This document shows, one piece after another, positions 1-11,900 of a stretch of 64,000 nucleotides of DNA. The first letter of the stretch is position 1; every line of letters begins with the position of its first letter. The notes below the pieces were generated by a model. It saw nothing but the letters and a program-made list of their open reading frames with translations. It had not been told where the DNA came from and ran no database searches. The position numbers were made by a program, and so were the translations under genes. Source of the DNA: Styela clava (lineage: Eukaryota; Chordata; Ascidiacea; Stolidobranchia; Styelidae); assembly GCF_964204865.1 (NCBI RefSeq), contig NC_135262.1:12524001-12588000 (forward strand), in the 5' to 3' direction.

Positions 1-708
1 TATTGAGTGCTGGGACATCGACGTAGCCTACGTCTAGTTTGGATCCTAAATCAATCTGTAACTGCACATTATGCAAGTCAATGATAGCTCACAGATTTGA
101 AATTTTCTTTTGATGCTGGTGTATAATCCTTGTTTTTCCAATTATTAGGGACGAGTATTGTGACGTCTTTGAAGTAAGCTCTCCGTTTTGTAGCTGTAAA
201 TAGAGCAGCTGAAGCATCAGTCATCATGTTCTAAAATAAGAAGATAAAATGCTAAATACCGATACTAATATCGCAAATATTTGTTTGTCTCACCACGTGT
301 GCCAAACAATCGAGTTTCCAAACAAGCCTTAGTTTAACTACTACCTAAAATAGTTTTTATGGTTCCAATTGGTGCATGGATGCAACTCTATAGGGCTAGG
401 CCTACGTACCAATTGGGTAACCACGATTAACATTTTCACCGACAATTTATGTATGATGATGTAAGATAATATGTTCGGTTTAAAATACAGGTTTTTAATA
501 CAGCCGCTTCTTTTTCTAGTTCTCCATTCTTACTTACCTTAATGGAATCGATTATTTGTTCGTTCTCCGGGACATCAGGGTGAATCGCGACCACTAAATC
601 TGTAAATCCATTGTTTTTGAATTTGAGTAATTTTTTGTCTCCAAGACCAGTCTGTGATGCAATCGTCATCAATATTATTAATTCTTTTAATTTCACCATT
701 TCCAACAA
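1..708 (-). CDS. CLCA-like (calcium-activated chloride channel regulator) gene, 5' end only
   Basis: Partial gene running off the left edge. Proposed exons (minus strand): 708-538 (start ATG to GTAAGT donor, 57 codons), 230-93 (46 codons, GTGAGC donor) and 55-1 (edge). All junctions are phase 0. Exon 1 begins with a hydrophobic signal-peptide-like stretch (about residues 5-22), then GFTDLVVAIHPDVPENEQII. Exon 2 has ALFTATKRRAYFKDVTILVP. This spacing of an 'IVVAI.P.VPE' strand followed by 'LF.ATKRR..F..V.ILVP' is the N-terminal hallmark of CLCA proteins, secreted or membrane-tethered proteins with an N-terminal metalloprotease-like domain that modulate calcium-activated chloride currents. The HExxH region and the VWA domain would lie outside the window. 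Exon 3 is the weakest call because its residues do not obviously match the family. The start is the first ATG ahead of the signal peptide; a second Met lies three codons downstream. Confidence 0.72.
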
Positions 709-2621
709 TTTTAAGTTGCAATGTTTCTATTTTACTTGCTGTGCTGTCACGTCATCATACCAAACGAAATAAAATAGAGTAGTTCACAGCAAGAATTGCA
801 ATGAAATATCACAAAGAAAAGGTTGGCGTTCAGAAGTTTGATGTACATTATATTTAAAATTTATTCTATATTTACAGTACTTTGAAGTCCTATTTTGAAA
901 TTGTTTTTACCTTCTGTCGGTACGCTTGTGGTTTTGTGGAATTTTATACGAACCCGGATTACCCGCCTGACTGAAAACGGCATTTACAGATATAAAGTAT
1001 CGACAAGGATGATCTAACATTCGTTACAATAACATCAGTCTTTTAAGTAAGCTTTATCTCATGATTTTTGTGGGGTTTGTTTACGCAAAAAGGAACTGTG
1101 TGAAACTGAAGTACGCAGATTGCGTTTCAAAACCCCTACAACCCCTTTACCATTGCCAAAAAGATCAACCCAAATAGAATTGCATGCACCGTCAACTCCT
1201 CATATATTTATATTAGAATATATTTAATTTTACTTGCCATAGTATTCATATGAAAATTATTTTTATGCTGCAATATTCTACGCTATACTTATTGTTCTAT
1301 AGTAGACATTATTCAAGTCGGATTAATATAAAAACAAGAATATCGGTCAGAGACCGAAGACTTATCGATCAAAAGTTAGGGGATCCCCAAAACAGCGCTC
1401 TTACTCCATAGTGACACCTTGTGTCCCATCACTAATTAATTAATACATCGCTAATTATACGACATAATTCATCTAAAATCAATAGGCTTCTGGTCCGACA
1501 TATGATGAAGGCACATGCAAAATCTGGAGCAGATTCAATCTCGCTTTCGTGAGATATCGCGTGCATCTAACAGACAAACAGACAAATACCTATCAACATA
1601 CTTACCGATTAAAATCGATAAGTAATAACAGGTAAAAAAAAATACCAAAACGTACATTTTAAAAATTTTGCACACGGGTCAATAAGTTATTACATATTTA
1701 GGAACCTTTTTTTAAAAAATGTTCGATTCTGCTATATTCTGGCAGTCTAAATTGGATTATAGGATTCAAATTTACAATATCTTAAGTAAACTGCAACATA
1801 TTTGTATCTCCTGTCCCTATAAAGAACTTCAATCAAGGCTCACAAACTTACATTTAAAAACTATTTGTCTTTCTATCAGCGGATATCGGACGGTCATGTC
1901 TTGAGTTTGAAAAAAAAAAATTGAAATAAACCATTCAAGTTTGTAGAACCGTGGCAAAATAATGAAAACGATACGTTCAAGTTTTATTTATTGTTGGGAT
2001 CAAAAATTTCCGGAATACTTGCGATATCTGTCTTTTAGTAGGATTTCAATTTTGAAAACGAGTTATAGTTTTCTGATACTAGAGCAGTTCTTTCCATTCA
2101 GAAGAGTTGGCATGCAACCAGATTTAACGAAGAAGAACCAGAAAAATACCAAACAATATTAACCCATCTAAACTCACTATTTTTCTTACGATAACATGAA
2201 GTTTACAAAGTGTGATTTCCGCAAATAATTCTATTCCAGTGTTAAATTGAAATAACGTACAGAAAATAGTTCCTATTCTTTCCTCAGAAAATGCAAATAA
2301 ATTCAATCATCTAATTTAAAGTTTGGACAAAATTGTTTATATTCCTGCACTATTTATAACAGACTAGTGCTATGCACATGACTTAAGTTACAATGACGCG
2401 ATAGAAGAAGCGATAGTCATACTTGCAAATGAGTTTATTGAATTCGAAAACTTCGGATTAGTAACTAGCCATTATGGTTGATAGAAGAAATTGTGCGCAC
2501 CTCTTTCTATTTCAACAAAACTCGACTCGTTATTTTACGGATTGGTCTGCGCGGTATGCCATGTTTTTGAAAGGGTTCTGCTACAATCTTCGAACATTTT
2601 TGAAAAAATATTGTTGTGTTT
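709..2621. other. intergenic, nothing recognised
   Basis: AT-rich DNA upstream of the CLCA-like start. No conserved exon, RNA gene or repeat structure was recognised. Short ORFs at 1719-1904 and 1962-2162 have no family resemblance and no splice context. Confidence 0.5.
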
Positions 2622-2899
2622 TCAAAATAACTCTTCTGAAGCAAATCAACAACAAACATGTAGTCTTCGCAATCCTCACTGCGAACATTTATGACAAGAC
2701 AGATTTATACATTATTTTTTGTACGTGAAATCTTCCGTTTTTGAATTCTCTTCAAAAATTTGAATTCTCTTCAAAATAACTCTTCTGAAGCAAATCAACA
2801 ACAAACATGTAGTCTTCGCAATCCTCACTGCAAACATTTATGACAAGACAGATTCATACATTATTTTTTGTACGTGAAATCTTCCGTTTTTGAATTCTG
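2622..2899. repeat. tandem direct duplication, 149-bp period
   Basis: The sequence from 2622 (TCAAAATAACTCTTCTGAAG) recurs at 2771 almost without change. Unit 1 is 2622-2770; unit 2 is 2771 to about 2899, where the match ends after TTTTTGAATTCT. The two copies differ at very few positions, so the duplication is recent. It is non-coding; the ORFs read through it are chance. Confidence 0.85.
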
Positions 2900-3367
2900 T
2901 GTGGGTGTATAAATTGCGTTTTAATGTTCTGGGTATTCAAAAGCATCCATCCATGTTATTTGCGGAAGTTTTGTTGCCATTCAGACGTATCGAGCAAGAA
3001 AGACAAAAAATATCAGTTAAATGAATTGATAGCCCATGTAAATTTTACTGTGCTGGCTTCATATGTTTTACAATTTGAACGTTACCTTTATAGCATTTCA
3101 CGAAGAATACGACTATTCCATAAAGGTTGAAACTAAAACAAATTTTTTTCATTATCTCGTTTTAATTTGTCGAACCGTCGAGTCCACTGCATGATGTAAT
3201 CTCATTTGCATATAAATATTAGAAAGGATTTTCCACACTGTAGACAGGAATTTGGTGGTTTCAGAGAAAATATCCTTTCATTCTTGTGAATCGGACCACA
3301 GCCAATTTTGAGTTATTTCGGTTAGTAAAAGTACCTCATATTTCATCTAAATTATCTTGATTAAATA

Positions 3368-4191
3368 TCGTCACGCCAATAACCGAATTGCGTAAGTCAT
3401 TTTTAGCATTTTTGAGAAAAACGTAAAAAACTTCCTAATGATATTGTTATGCCATTGAGAGTCAATAATTTGCCATGGATCAATTTTTTGATCGTAGCCG
3501 GATTTAATTTAATTTGTATGACGCAGTTAACTGACGTCAAAATGGCGCACTGTGACTTAGGCAGAAATGTGTCTATGACTTGGGGACATACGCAATTTTG
3601 CAACTTTACTATATGCACCAGTCCTGAAAACTAAACATTCCAAAAACGAATGTAATTCTTAGTATCTACAATGTCTAATCCCCAAAATAGCTAATCAGTT
3701 CCAATTACATTATTTTTTTATGTTTAAAAATATATATTTCATCATTATAACACAATCTGCACACCCACCGAAATAAGACTAAGATTAAATATAATGAATA
3801 AAACAGCAATGCACCCAATATAAAAGCCAATCAAGGTGAATTGGACTCGGACAGTCAATATCACAAATGCACGTCTTCCTATACTGTAGTATAAATTCAA
3901 ATTAATACGTGCTAAGCTAGAATCCGAGATGCAAAAACTCGAAAATACTTCGCCGAGGTTATTTTGTCTTTGTGACGTCACAATAGTACTGCGTAACCAT
4001 GATAATTCATTATGACGGAACAATTGCACAAATGTGCATGTCATACTAAATCTCCATTTTCATGGGTTTCGGAATTCTTAAAATAAAATCTGAGTTAACA
4101 GGCAGGTGCGCAGCATTACATAAATACCTATTTTATAAAAAACTCAAAATCGCCAAAAATGACTTACGCAATTCGGTTATTAGCGTGACGA
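3368..4191. mobile_element. 824-bp MITE, TA target-site duplication (Tc1/mariner-like)
   Basis: The ends are inverted repeats of about 50 bp. The left end starts TCGTCACGCCAATAACCG. The right end, read on the other strand, starts TCGTCACGCTAATAACCG, and the match continues through AATTGCGTAAGTCATTTTT. Both ends are flanked by TA (3366-3367 and 4192-4193), the signature of Tc1/mariner-type insertion. No transposase is visible: the 99-codon minus-strand ORF at 3745-4044 has no transposase motif. This is therefore a non-autonomous element; the superfamily is inferred from the TA duplication alone. Confidence 0.82.
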
Positions 4192-5027
4192 TATTGTGGT
4201 ATCCAAGCAACAAACTTGCTACATATGATTAAATTATATCCATTGTGGCAATTTGCATTGTGAACTGCTGCACCTTTATATTCTCATTGAAATTGCTGTC
4301 TGGTAATTATATTAAAACATTAATATATGACACGCCAGTGAGGTAACTTAATATAAATTTTGTAGCAATTTTCTGTTAACTGCAAATGTTTAGCGGAGGA
4401 TTGTCTGTAACTTATTCTACTTTCAGGATAACTTTCAACAACCGGAAATTTCAACATTAGTCTATTCTAAAGTTATTCTGAAGTATAGGAAGTCTAAATA
4501 TTAGAAAACTATCTAATAATTTTACTCGGCCCCCAAAATACGGTGTTGAATAGTAAAATCATTTATCGAAACAAACGGATCGCGGTCATTACTGAACTTA
4601 TAATTGTTTGTTTATCCGAGCGCCGACTGTCATATATCGGGGAGTTGTTTGTACCCCTCCAGTTTATGTATATATATATAGTCTTAATAATTGAACAAAA
4701 GTATTAACCGTATATATTTAATATCTTTATTCACGTTTATCCGCATAAATCAAAATGCAGTGGTAACATTTCGTTGCCATTGATCGTGCTTTCAAGTCGC
4801 TTGTAATTGAAATCTAACAATATTTTGTTAGTAATCAAACTTTGAAATATACGTGTTTCAAATTTTTGAACAGAATAAAATTTGGAAACAATATCTTTTT
4901 TGGGAAGGCGAAGATACCATATGCAGCCATAATTTTGCAAGCTTTAGTAAGTAATTTTTTTAGAAGAAACTTCCATAGTTCTGCTTTATATACCGCATGA
5001 TTGTTGAAAAGTAGAAAACTGTGACAA
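4192..5027. other. 3' flank/3' UTR of the fucosyltransferase
   Basis: No coding signal. It contains a short TA run near 4670 and, on the minus strand, an AATAAA hexamer at 4731-4726, about 300 bp past the fucosyltransferase stop codon. That hexamer is a plausible polyadenylation signal. Confidence 0.45.
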
Positions 5028-8000
5028 TCATGTTCGTTTTGCTAATGTCTTTGCAGCTAATGATACATTGTCTCTGTAAAATCTTGATGGTGATTTCAAG
5101 CAATCTTTGTATTCAGTTTTGTAGTACCAATTGTATAGAGATTTTACAGAACGAGGATATATTTTATCTGATATTAAAGGTCTTTCGTATGTCGACTCGT
5201 TGTAATTCGGATTAAACATGTCATCTACATTTATTCCGTGTAAAATACGACATAATTGACAGTATCGTATCTGACGTCCATATTCTGTCAATTTTTCCAA
5301 TGGCATCTGGTACCATCTATAAACAAATTATTAAAAATTAAGTTTGCTATTTTAAATTGTAGCTTTATTATAAAACAAACAATAAACCAGCCTATGGATG
5401 TTTATATGCTAATAATTTATATTTCTGTAATTTGAGTAATTTCGATTTATAATGTACTAAATGGACAAAATGTGAGAATATGATATACGCCAAACTTTCG
5501 AGGTAAATTTTCAGAAGATAGTACATGATTTTATTGCAAAGATGACGGGGAGAAATTAATAATCTGATTACCTCTGATTACTGAAACCTTCATTGGGAGA
5601 CTCACGTAAGCTTAGACAAAACTGTAATGACATTGGGCCAATTTGTTATTTAATTTCGATTACTGCATCACTAGTTATAAAAACAACTCAAAAATTACTA
5701 CGATATGATATGCAATTATGGAAAAAATTACTTACTTGAAATATTCCAGATATGCTGTGTCGTTTTTATCGAGGTAATTAATGTAGTTAATGAGTTCTTT
5801 CACTGTAGAAAAATCGTCTGCGTATATATAAGATCCAGGAGGAGCTATTGCGTCATAGTCTTGTTTTGTTGCTCCCCATACAATTGGTATTGCGCTTGCA
5901 TCTAGTCCATTTACAAAAAACTTTTCTGTTATGTAATCTCGACAGTGATAAGAGTTTTCAAACGCGAAATAAAATTTGTAAGTTTTTAATAGATCAGCAA
6001 ACTTCTTTTTTTCTAATTTCGGAAAAGTTGGAAATTTGAAGCATCCACCCAAGGTGTGTAAATTCATCCCTTCAGATTTGATATCTCGTACAAATTGTAA
6101 ACGAACGTTGGCTCCAGGCATGGTATGGCAGTTTGATATAACAGCCACAGCAACTCTACTTTTATTCTCCAAAATAAGGTTCAAATTTTTTTGATATTCC
6201 GACTTTTTCTTCTTCCAAAGTGATAAGTATGTACTTCCGTATGGATGATAAATATCAGCATCACGACTGCAAATATGAAATATCTTTATCACATTTTTTT
6301 CATGATTTGTTTAAATGTGAAAAAGTTTTGATATTATCTTTACCAAATTTTAGGTTTACTTATAGTGCAATACATTGATATACCGGAAACTTTGAGTTAA
6401 ATTAAATCCTAGCTTTTCTTCATATTGAAAATATCGTCGATGTAGATAAAGCAAAGCTGGTGGAGCTTCTCCAGTTTGCCAAACATAGAATTGATCTCTT
6501 CTCCTGTAACGAAATGTAATATCAGTTGTACTTTCACTGAGAAAAAATCAGTTATGAAGCCTGAAATATAATTTTGCTGAATTTTTCCAAGGAATTCCAT
6601 TACGCATCATAATAAAGATAAAATCGTTGTATCATTTTTTTTTCAATAAAATCCCTTCTAGCTTAGCTGTGAGGCTGAAATAGTTTAGATTTATGATACA
6701 TTATTGTAATGTTACCTTTTTTACTACCCATTGGGGTTTTGTGATTATCTCGATCTCAAATTTACTCACATTAAATTAAATCGACTAGTTCTGTTGTACT
6801 TAATTGTAATTAATTAATTAATTGCTGTTGTAATCCGAAAACATTTTAGTTTGATAAATATCGACGCCTCGATCCTTTGATTTTGATATGTTTAATATTC
6901 CATACCGATTGGAGTATATTGTGTTGCATACAACAAATTGATTATCCATTACAATGCTATGTTTTTTCTTGTGCAAAAGTCCTCACTAGTCAAGAGCCAC
7001 AGTTTTTACCGTAAATTATTGTTCTAACATATTATATTGCTTACCTGTTTCGTCGATCAGGCATTGTGTGGGCGAATATTTTTTTGTAATTGAATACGAC
7101 AGCTTTTGTGGCGTTATCATTGAGCTAAAAATATTATACATTTTTTTTGAAATATTTCTGGAAACGCTTTTGACTTCTGTGCTAAAGATAGGGGATCTTA
7201 AATTTTGCAGCATTGAAATAGTTGTTTGCTGCATGCACATATTATATTTTAGAAGAAGGTTACGTTACAATGGAGATTAATGCGGAACAAATGGGACTAG
7301 TACGAGACAAGCGGGACATGACATTTTAGAACTCTCCTAATACATCTATATGTTGCTAATACATCTTTCGCATAGAAGAAACTCAATGATACCAAACTTA
7401 CCAGCGATTTATCAGATGTTATCTCGCACAATCCGCATATACCCTGCAATCTGATTGTCTTGGGATTTTCCCCGTACCATTCAAGAATGATCTGAATGGC
7501 AAACAAAATGCAGACAAATTAATAAACAGGCTTATTATCAAACTTTAGTTTAATAATACAACATCAGAGATAAACAAAATGACATGCAAATTATTTTATT
7601 GTGATTTGTCAGCTTTCTTATTTCTGCTAGAATACTGTCATAGTTTTACAGTTGTAGTCTTGTCATTGCGGAGAAATGAATCGATACCATAAAGTTCGAT
7701 CAAATATTCGGGTTATCTCGAGATGAAAGCTATTTTAAAATTAATGGGTTCGCGAATGACGGGTGGTTTTCATTAGACTATTGTTTTAACGGAAGACTTA
7801 CCTTCTTAGTTGTTTGTGCCTTACGAAGAGCAGTATCTAATTCACTTTTTAAACTTTCACTTAAAAAGGTCGGTGCAAGGGAATTGAACTTTAATTTCGG
7901 TTTCAGATTTGAAATTGTGGTTGAAGAGTTTGATTGCTGTAAAGTTTCTGAAGAATTCTGAATGTTTGGGATGACTTGAACACGTTGTTGGTCTTGATTG

Positions 8001-8092
8001 TAGTAATGATTCGTCAGCAATATGAAAAGTATTGCTGCACATAAAAGTACGCCAAAGTATTTTCTCAATTGATGGATGTCCCTCAAATCCAT
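5028..8092 (-). CDS. alpha-1,3-fucosyltransferase (GT10 family), six exons
   Basis: Exons (minus): 8092-7802, 7491-7402, 7124-7045, 6503-6384, 6266-5736, 5316-5028; 1401 nt, 466 aa. Product: a Golgi type II glycosyltransferase moving fucose from GDP-fucose to N-acetylglucosamine in alpha-1,3 linkage. Residues 1-12 are the cytosolic tail, about 13-28 the signal anchor (FGVLLCAAILFILL), then a Ser/Asn-rich stem. The GT10 N-lobe has KAVVFNYKKIF and MPDRR, then SFRRDADIYHPYG around residue 200 and VAVAVISNC (232-240). The donor-binding GT10 signature is at residues 291-325, with KFYFAFENSYHCRDYITEKF followed by NGLDASAIPIVWG. The C-terminus has EYFKWYQMP and paired cysteines (YCQLC). Length is normal for the family (about 400-500 aa). 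Exon 4 has two in-frame donors 24 nt apart; the one used here (GTATAT) restores the conserved SFRRDADI. Exact acceptor specificity cannot be told. Confidence 0.93.
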
Positions 8093-8962
8093 CAGCGAAT
8101 GAGTGGCAAATTACTCGTTTCTTATTAGTAGTGTAGGTATTCCCATCTCTATATGCTGATGTAAACTGTGAATCGCTTTACTAACACAATACTGAGAGAC
8201 CAATAAACGCACGCTGAGTAAAAGTCTAACAGCTGACTTCAAGTATCTTATTACCTTCTTATTACCTCAATGACTGCTGCCACAGAGTCAAGTTCTGTTA
8301 TAGTTTCAATTTGCCTAGGGCTATAAAAAATATTATCATATACTATAGCTACTGAATACTGATGTAAACAGAACGACAGCATACTTAGGTCGCATAAAAT
8401 CACTTATGAAGTATGTTATGAAATCAACTACAAATTGGTATTTGTCAGTTTCAGAAATATTTAGGTATTTTCAGGATGGTTTACGTTAGTGATAGTTCAG
8501 TTTAATCTTTTTCCTAACTCGACAATTATAGAAAAGGCTGACTATTTTTAATTTGACTAACCATTATCTATATTGTTTTTGCGTTATACGAAAAAGACAA
8601 ATCATAACTGTATTACCCTTTCAGGCCTGCAACTAACGCCTAAGTCATGGATAAGTTTAGTAGAATTTGAGCATCTAACTGTTAACTGGTTTGAAATTTA
8701 TCCAATAATCAAAACTTGCATAAGTGCATATAGTTACGAATCTACAAATTCTATTGAACCACCCATTTATAAAAAAAAAATCAAAACATATTTTGATATA
8801 TTGCTTGAAGTTTTATTTTTGATAAATGTCTTTATGCTTTGAAACATCCGAAAGATGGAGAAAATTGATATACATCCACATAAAAATCCAAAATAATGTG
8901 GGAACCAAATATTTAAATTGGAGAAATAAATCCATGTATGCAATTGACAATATAGCAATTGG
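8093..8962. other. gap between fucosyltransferase 5' end and ACS-1 3' end
   Basis: Upstream region of the fucosyltransferase and 3' flank of ACS-1, with no recognisable exon. A minus-strand AATAAA lies at about 8816-8811, some 150 bp past the ACS-1 stop, and may be its polyadenylation signal. The plus ORF at 8573-8842 has no family resemblance. Confidence 0.45.
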
Positions 8963-11900
8963 TTAATTATCTTTTTTTGTCACCCATGTCTTCAGTTCTA
9001 GGCGATTTATTTTTCCGAATTTTGATTTCGGTATTTTGTTAACAAATTGGATTCCTCCTCTTAACTGTTTGTAATCGACAAGTTCATCTGGAATTAAGAA
9101 AGAAAGTAATATTCATAGATTAAAATTCCAAGTAAAGTAAATTTCAATATGTTTGTACTTTTAATTAGCGTTTGAAGTTCATCCGCTGTAAGTGATTCAA
9201 CTTTTCGAACAACAAACGCTTTCGGTAACTCTCCACAAGTAAGATCGGGGACACCAACCACCCCAGCATCTTCAACATCTGGGTGACTCAACAGCACATT
9301 CTCTATTTCAGCAGGAGCTACCTATATACGACAAAGTGAAATAAAAGTCATATTATGAAAACGGGGAAGACATGATAGGATTTTAATGGAAATTCAATAC
9401 ATTCGTAATAGAATGACAGCAAAATCATCAAAAAGTTATTGTAATATCCCTATGTTTTATTTTTGTGTTTCCACGTAAACAATTTTATTGATAGATTTGA
9501 ACAACATGGTTCTGCTATTTTGAAATGAATTTCAAAGCAACTCTGTCTGACTGATGTGCAACAAAAATGGGTGTTGGATGCTAGTGATCCTGGTCAAGTT
9601 ATCGATTTATGAATAGTAAACTATATAATCATATGGCTCACTTGTAGAGTTTTGTACTTGATAACTTCCTTCAGTCGACCAATCACATAAAGCTTTTTAT
9701 TCTTAATAACCCCGATATCGCCTGTACGAAGAAATCCATCCCTATTAATTGTTTGCTCCGTTGCTTCAGTATTTTTAAAATAACCAACGGTCACCTATTG
9801 AAAAAAGATACTCTATCATAATTTCAAAATCTAGTTATTTTTTTTTGTCAATTCATAACTTTTAAAAATATTTCAATTTTTTTGGTTTGAACCAAGATAA
9901 TAATGTTCAACTGGCTTGATTGTTTGAATGGTCGGTCTATTACTTGAAGGGGATTAAATTGTTTTTGTTCTTAATGAGTTTTTTTTTATAACTTAGTAGG
10001 TCGCATTGGAGGAAATATTATAACAAAGTCATAGTACAGTATTGTAGTGAAACGATGTATTTAACGACGGAGTTTATGTGCATTTTTAACGGATATTGTG
10101 TACTAATAAAAAAAGAAATATACTTGTGGCCCTTTTATCCAAATTTCTCCTTCCTGGTCAGATTTTAATTCTTTACCTGTATTCGGATCAACTATCTGAA
10201 AAACAAGAGTCAAGTATTGTTACAAATCAATTTTTTGTTAAAATCTGCCGTTTAATTGTCCCATTCATTATCCCCACGGCCCTATATAAGTTGGAATAAC
10301 TGTTATTAAAGCTATTTACTACAAAATGTCTTACTATTTCAGCATACAATCTTTGTTAATCCCACCAAAACATACTTACCATCAATTCTGAGTTAACACA
10401 GATGGAGCCAGCTGAATCAACGACTGAGTCGTCGTTATCCTTCCAAGATATAGGACAGCATTCCGTCATTGCGTAAACTAAACATGTTAGGTTATAAAGT
10501 AATTCACTCAATTTTGATTTGAGTGGTCGTAAAATGAAGCAAGTGCTTATGGTATAACCCATACTTGTAAATCGTTGATCCACGCACAGAAAGCAAATAA
10601 AGTCTGAGGCAAGTGTTTTTCCAAGGAAAGTTATACTTTGACTGAGTTTGTCATTTGAACGAATATCGAAATATTCGTTTCTTTACGTTAGGGTATTGAT
10701 ATTGTATTTGGTTCTGACGTCTGTATGCTTGAACAGTATGATCAACCAATACAGTGTGACAACTGACCTGGGAACAATTTAACATTGAAACGATCGATGA
10801 CTGATTTCATTACTGTTGTTGAAATAGATGCACCTCCCGTGAGCGCAGTTTTCCACGATGTTGTATCATATTTGTGATGCAATTCTGTCTGCGATAGTTG
10901 CAGCAAATTTGGTGGCACCACGAACATGTGATTTACCTAAGACATATAATTTGTCTATTTTTAGGCTGCATAATCAAAATAAATGATGAATAATTCAGGT
11001 AGATTTGGATGAATGAAAATTGAACAATATAGCTAGACCAGTAGGGACGCAAGGAAAAAACTACAAGAAAAACAAAAAATTCTTTTCGCAAAGATAGAGA
11101 CTTCAGTACTACGTTCAGTAGCAAAACAGCATTATCATTCATTTTATTATAACTGGTTTACTTATATTAAAATATGGAACAACACAATTGGTCGTTGATA
11201 GAATATTGGAGCATTCTATGTTGTACATAGGTATAGTAAGGGTAAGTTTTCAAATAAATCTACTTAGACTTTTACTTTAATGATAGCCTTGACTTGGAAA
11301 ACGACTTTTTGAGTAGACTTAACTTTGGTTATGCGTATTCTAGACCAGTGGTTCCCAAACTTTTTTGTACCATCGCCCCCCTAATTTGTGCAACTTCATC
11401 GGAACAGCGCGCGAAGACTGCGACAATTCGTGAACTCAACTCAGTCGTTTTATTAAAAGAAAAAAGGTTTCCGACTCCTGGGCTACGTGAACTACCTAAT
11501 TCTGACGCGACTATGCAATACATTAGATTTTTGCAAACTTCCAATAGAAATATTCAAATTTTCTGAATATAGATATCACGCAATATAGCAATCTTTTAAC
11601 AAGGTTTCAAAAATTTGGCATACCTTGTACTTTTGTATGGCTGATAATGTTTCTCCAACGTTAAACTCCTGATCCATAACTACACTTAGCCCTCCTTGCA
11701 AAACAGCCAACACTAACATGAAACCACCCCCGTGAAACATCGGTCTTTCGTTGTAATAAGTTTCTCCACGCTTGTATTGTGAATGATGCCTTGAAATTAA
11801 GACAAGTATTGCGTCTATTGTAACAATAGAAATCAAAAACTTTAGATTCATTTAGCAAGAACGAGCTGGAGCACTCTGACTGACCAGCATAGTATTACCT

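Noticed and set aside
3745-4044. 99-codon minus-strand ORF with hydrophobic stretches
   Set aside because: It lies wholly inside the TA-flanked MITE, shows no transposase or other family motif, and no splice or promoter context.
8573-8842. 89-codon plus-strand ORF between the fucosyltransferase and ACS-1
   Set aside because: It overlaps the likely 3' UTR of ACS-1 on the other strand and has no recognisable features.
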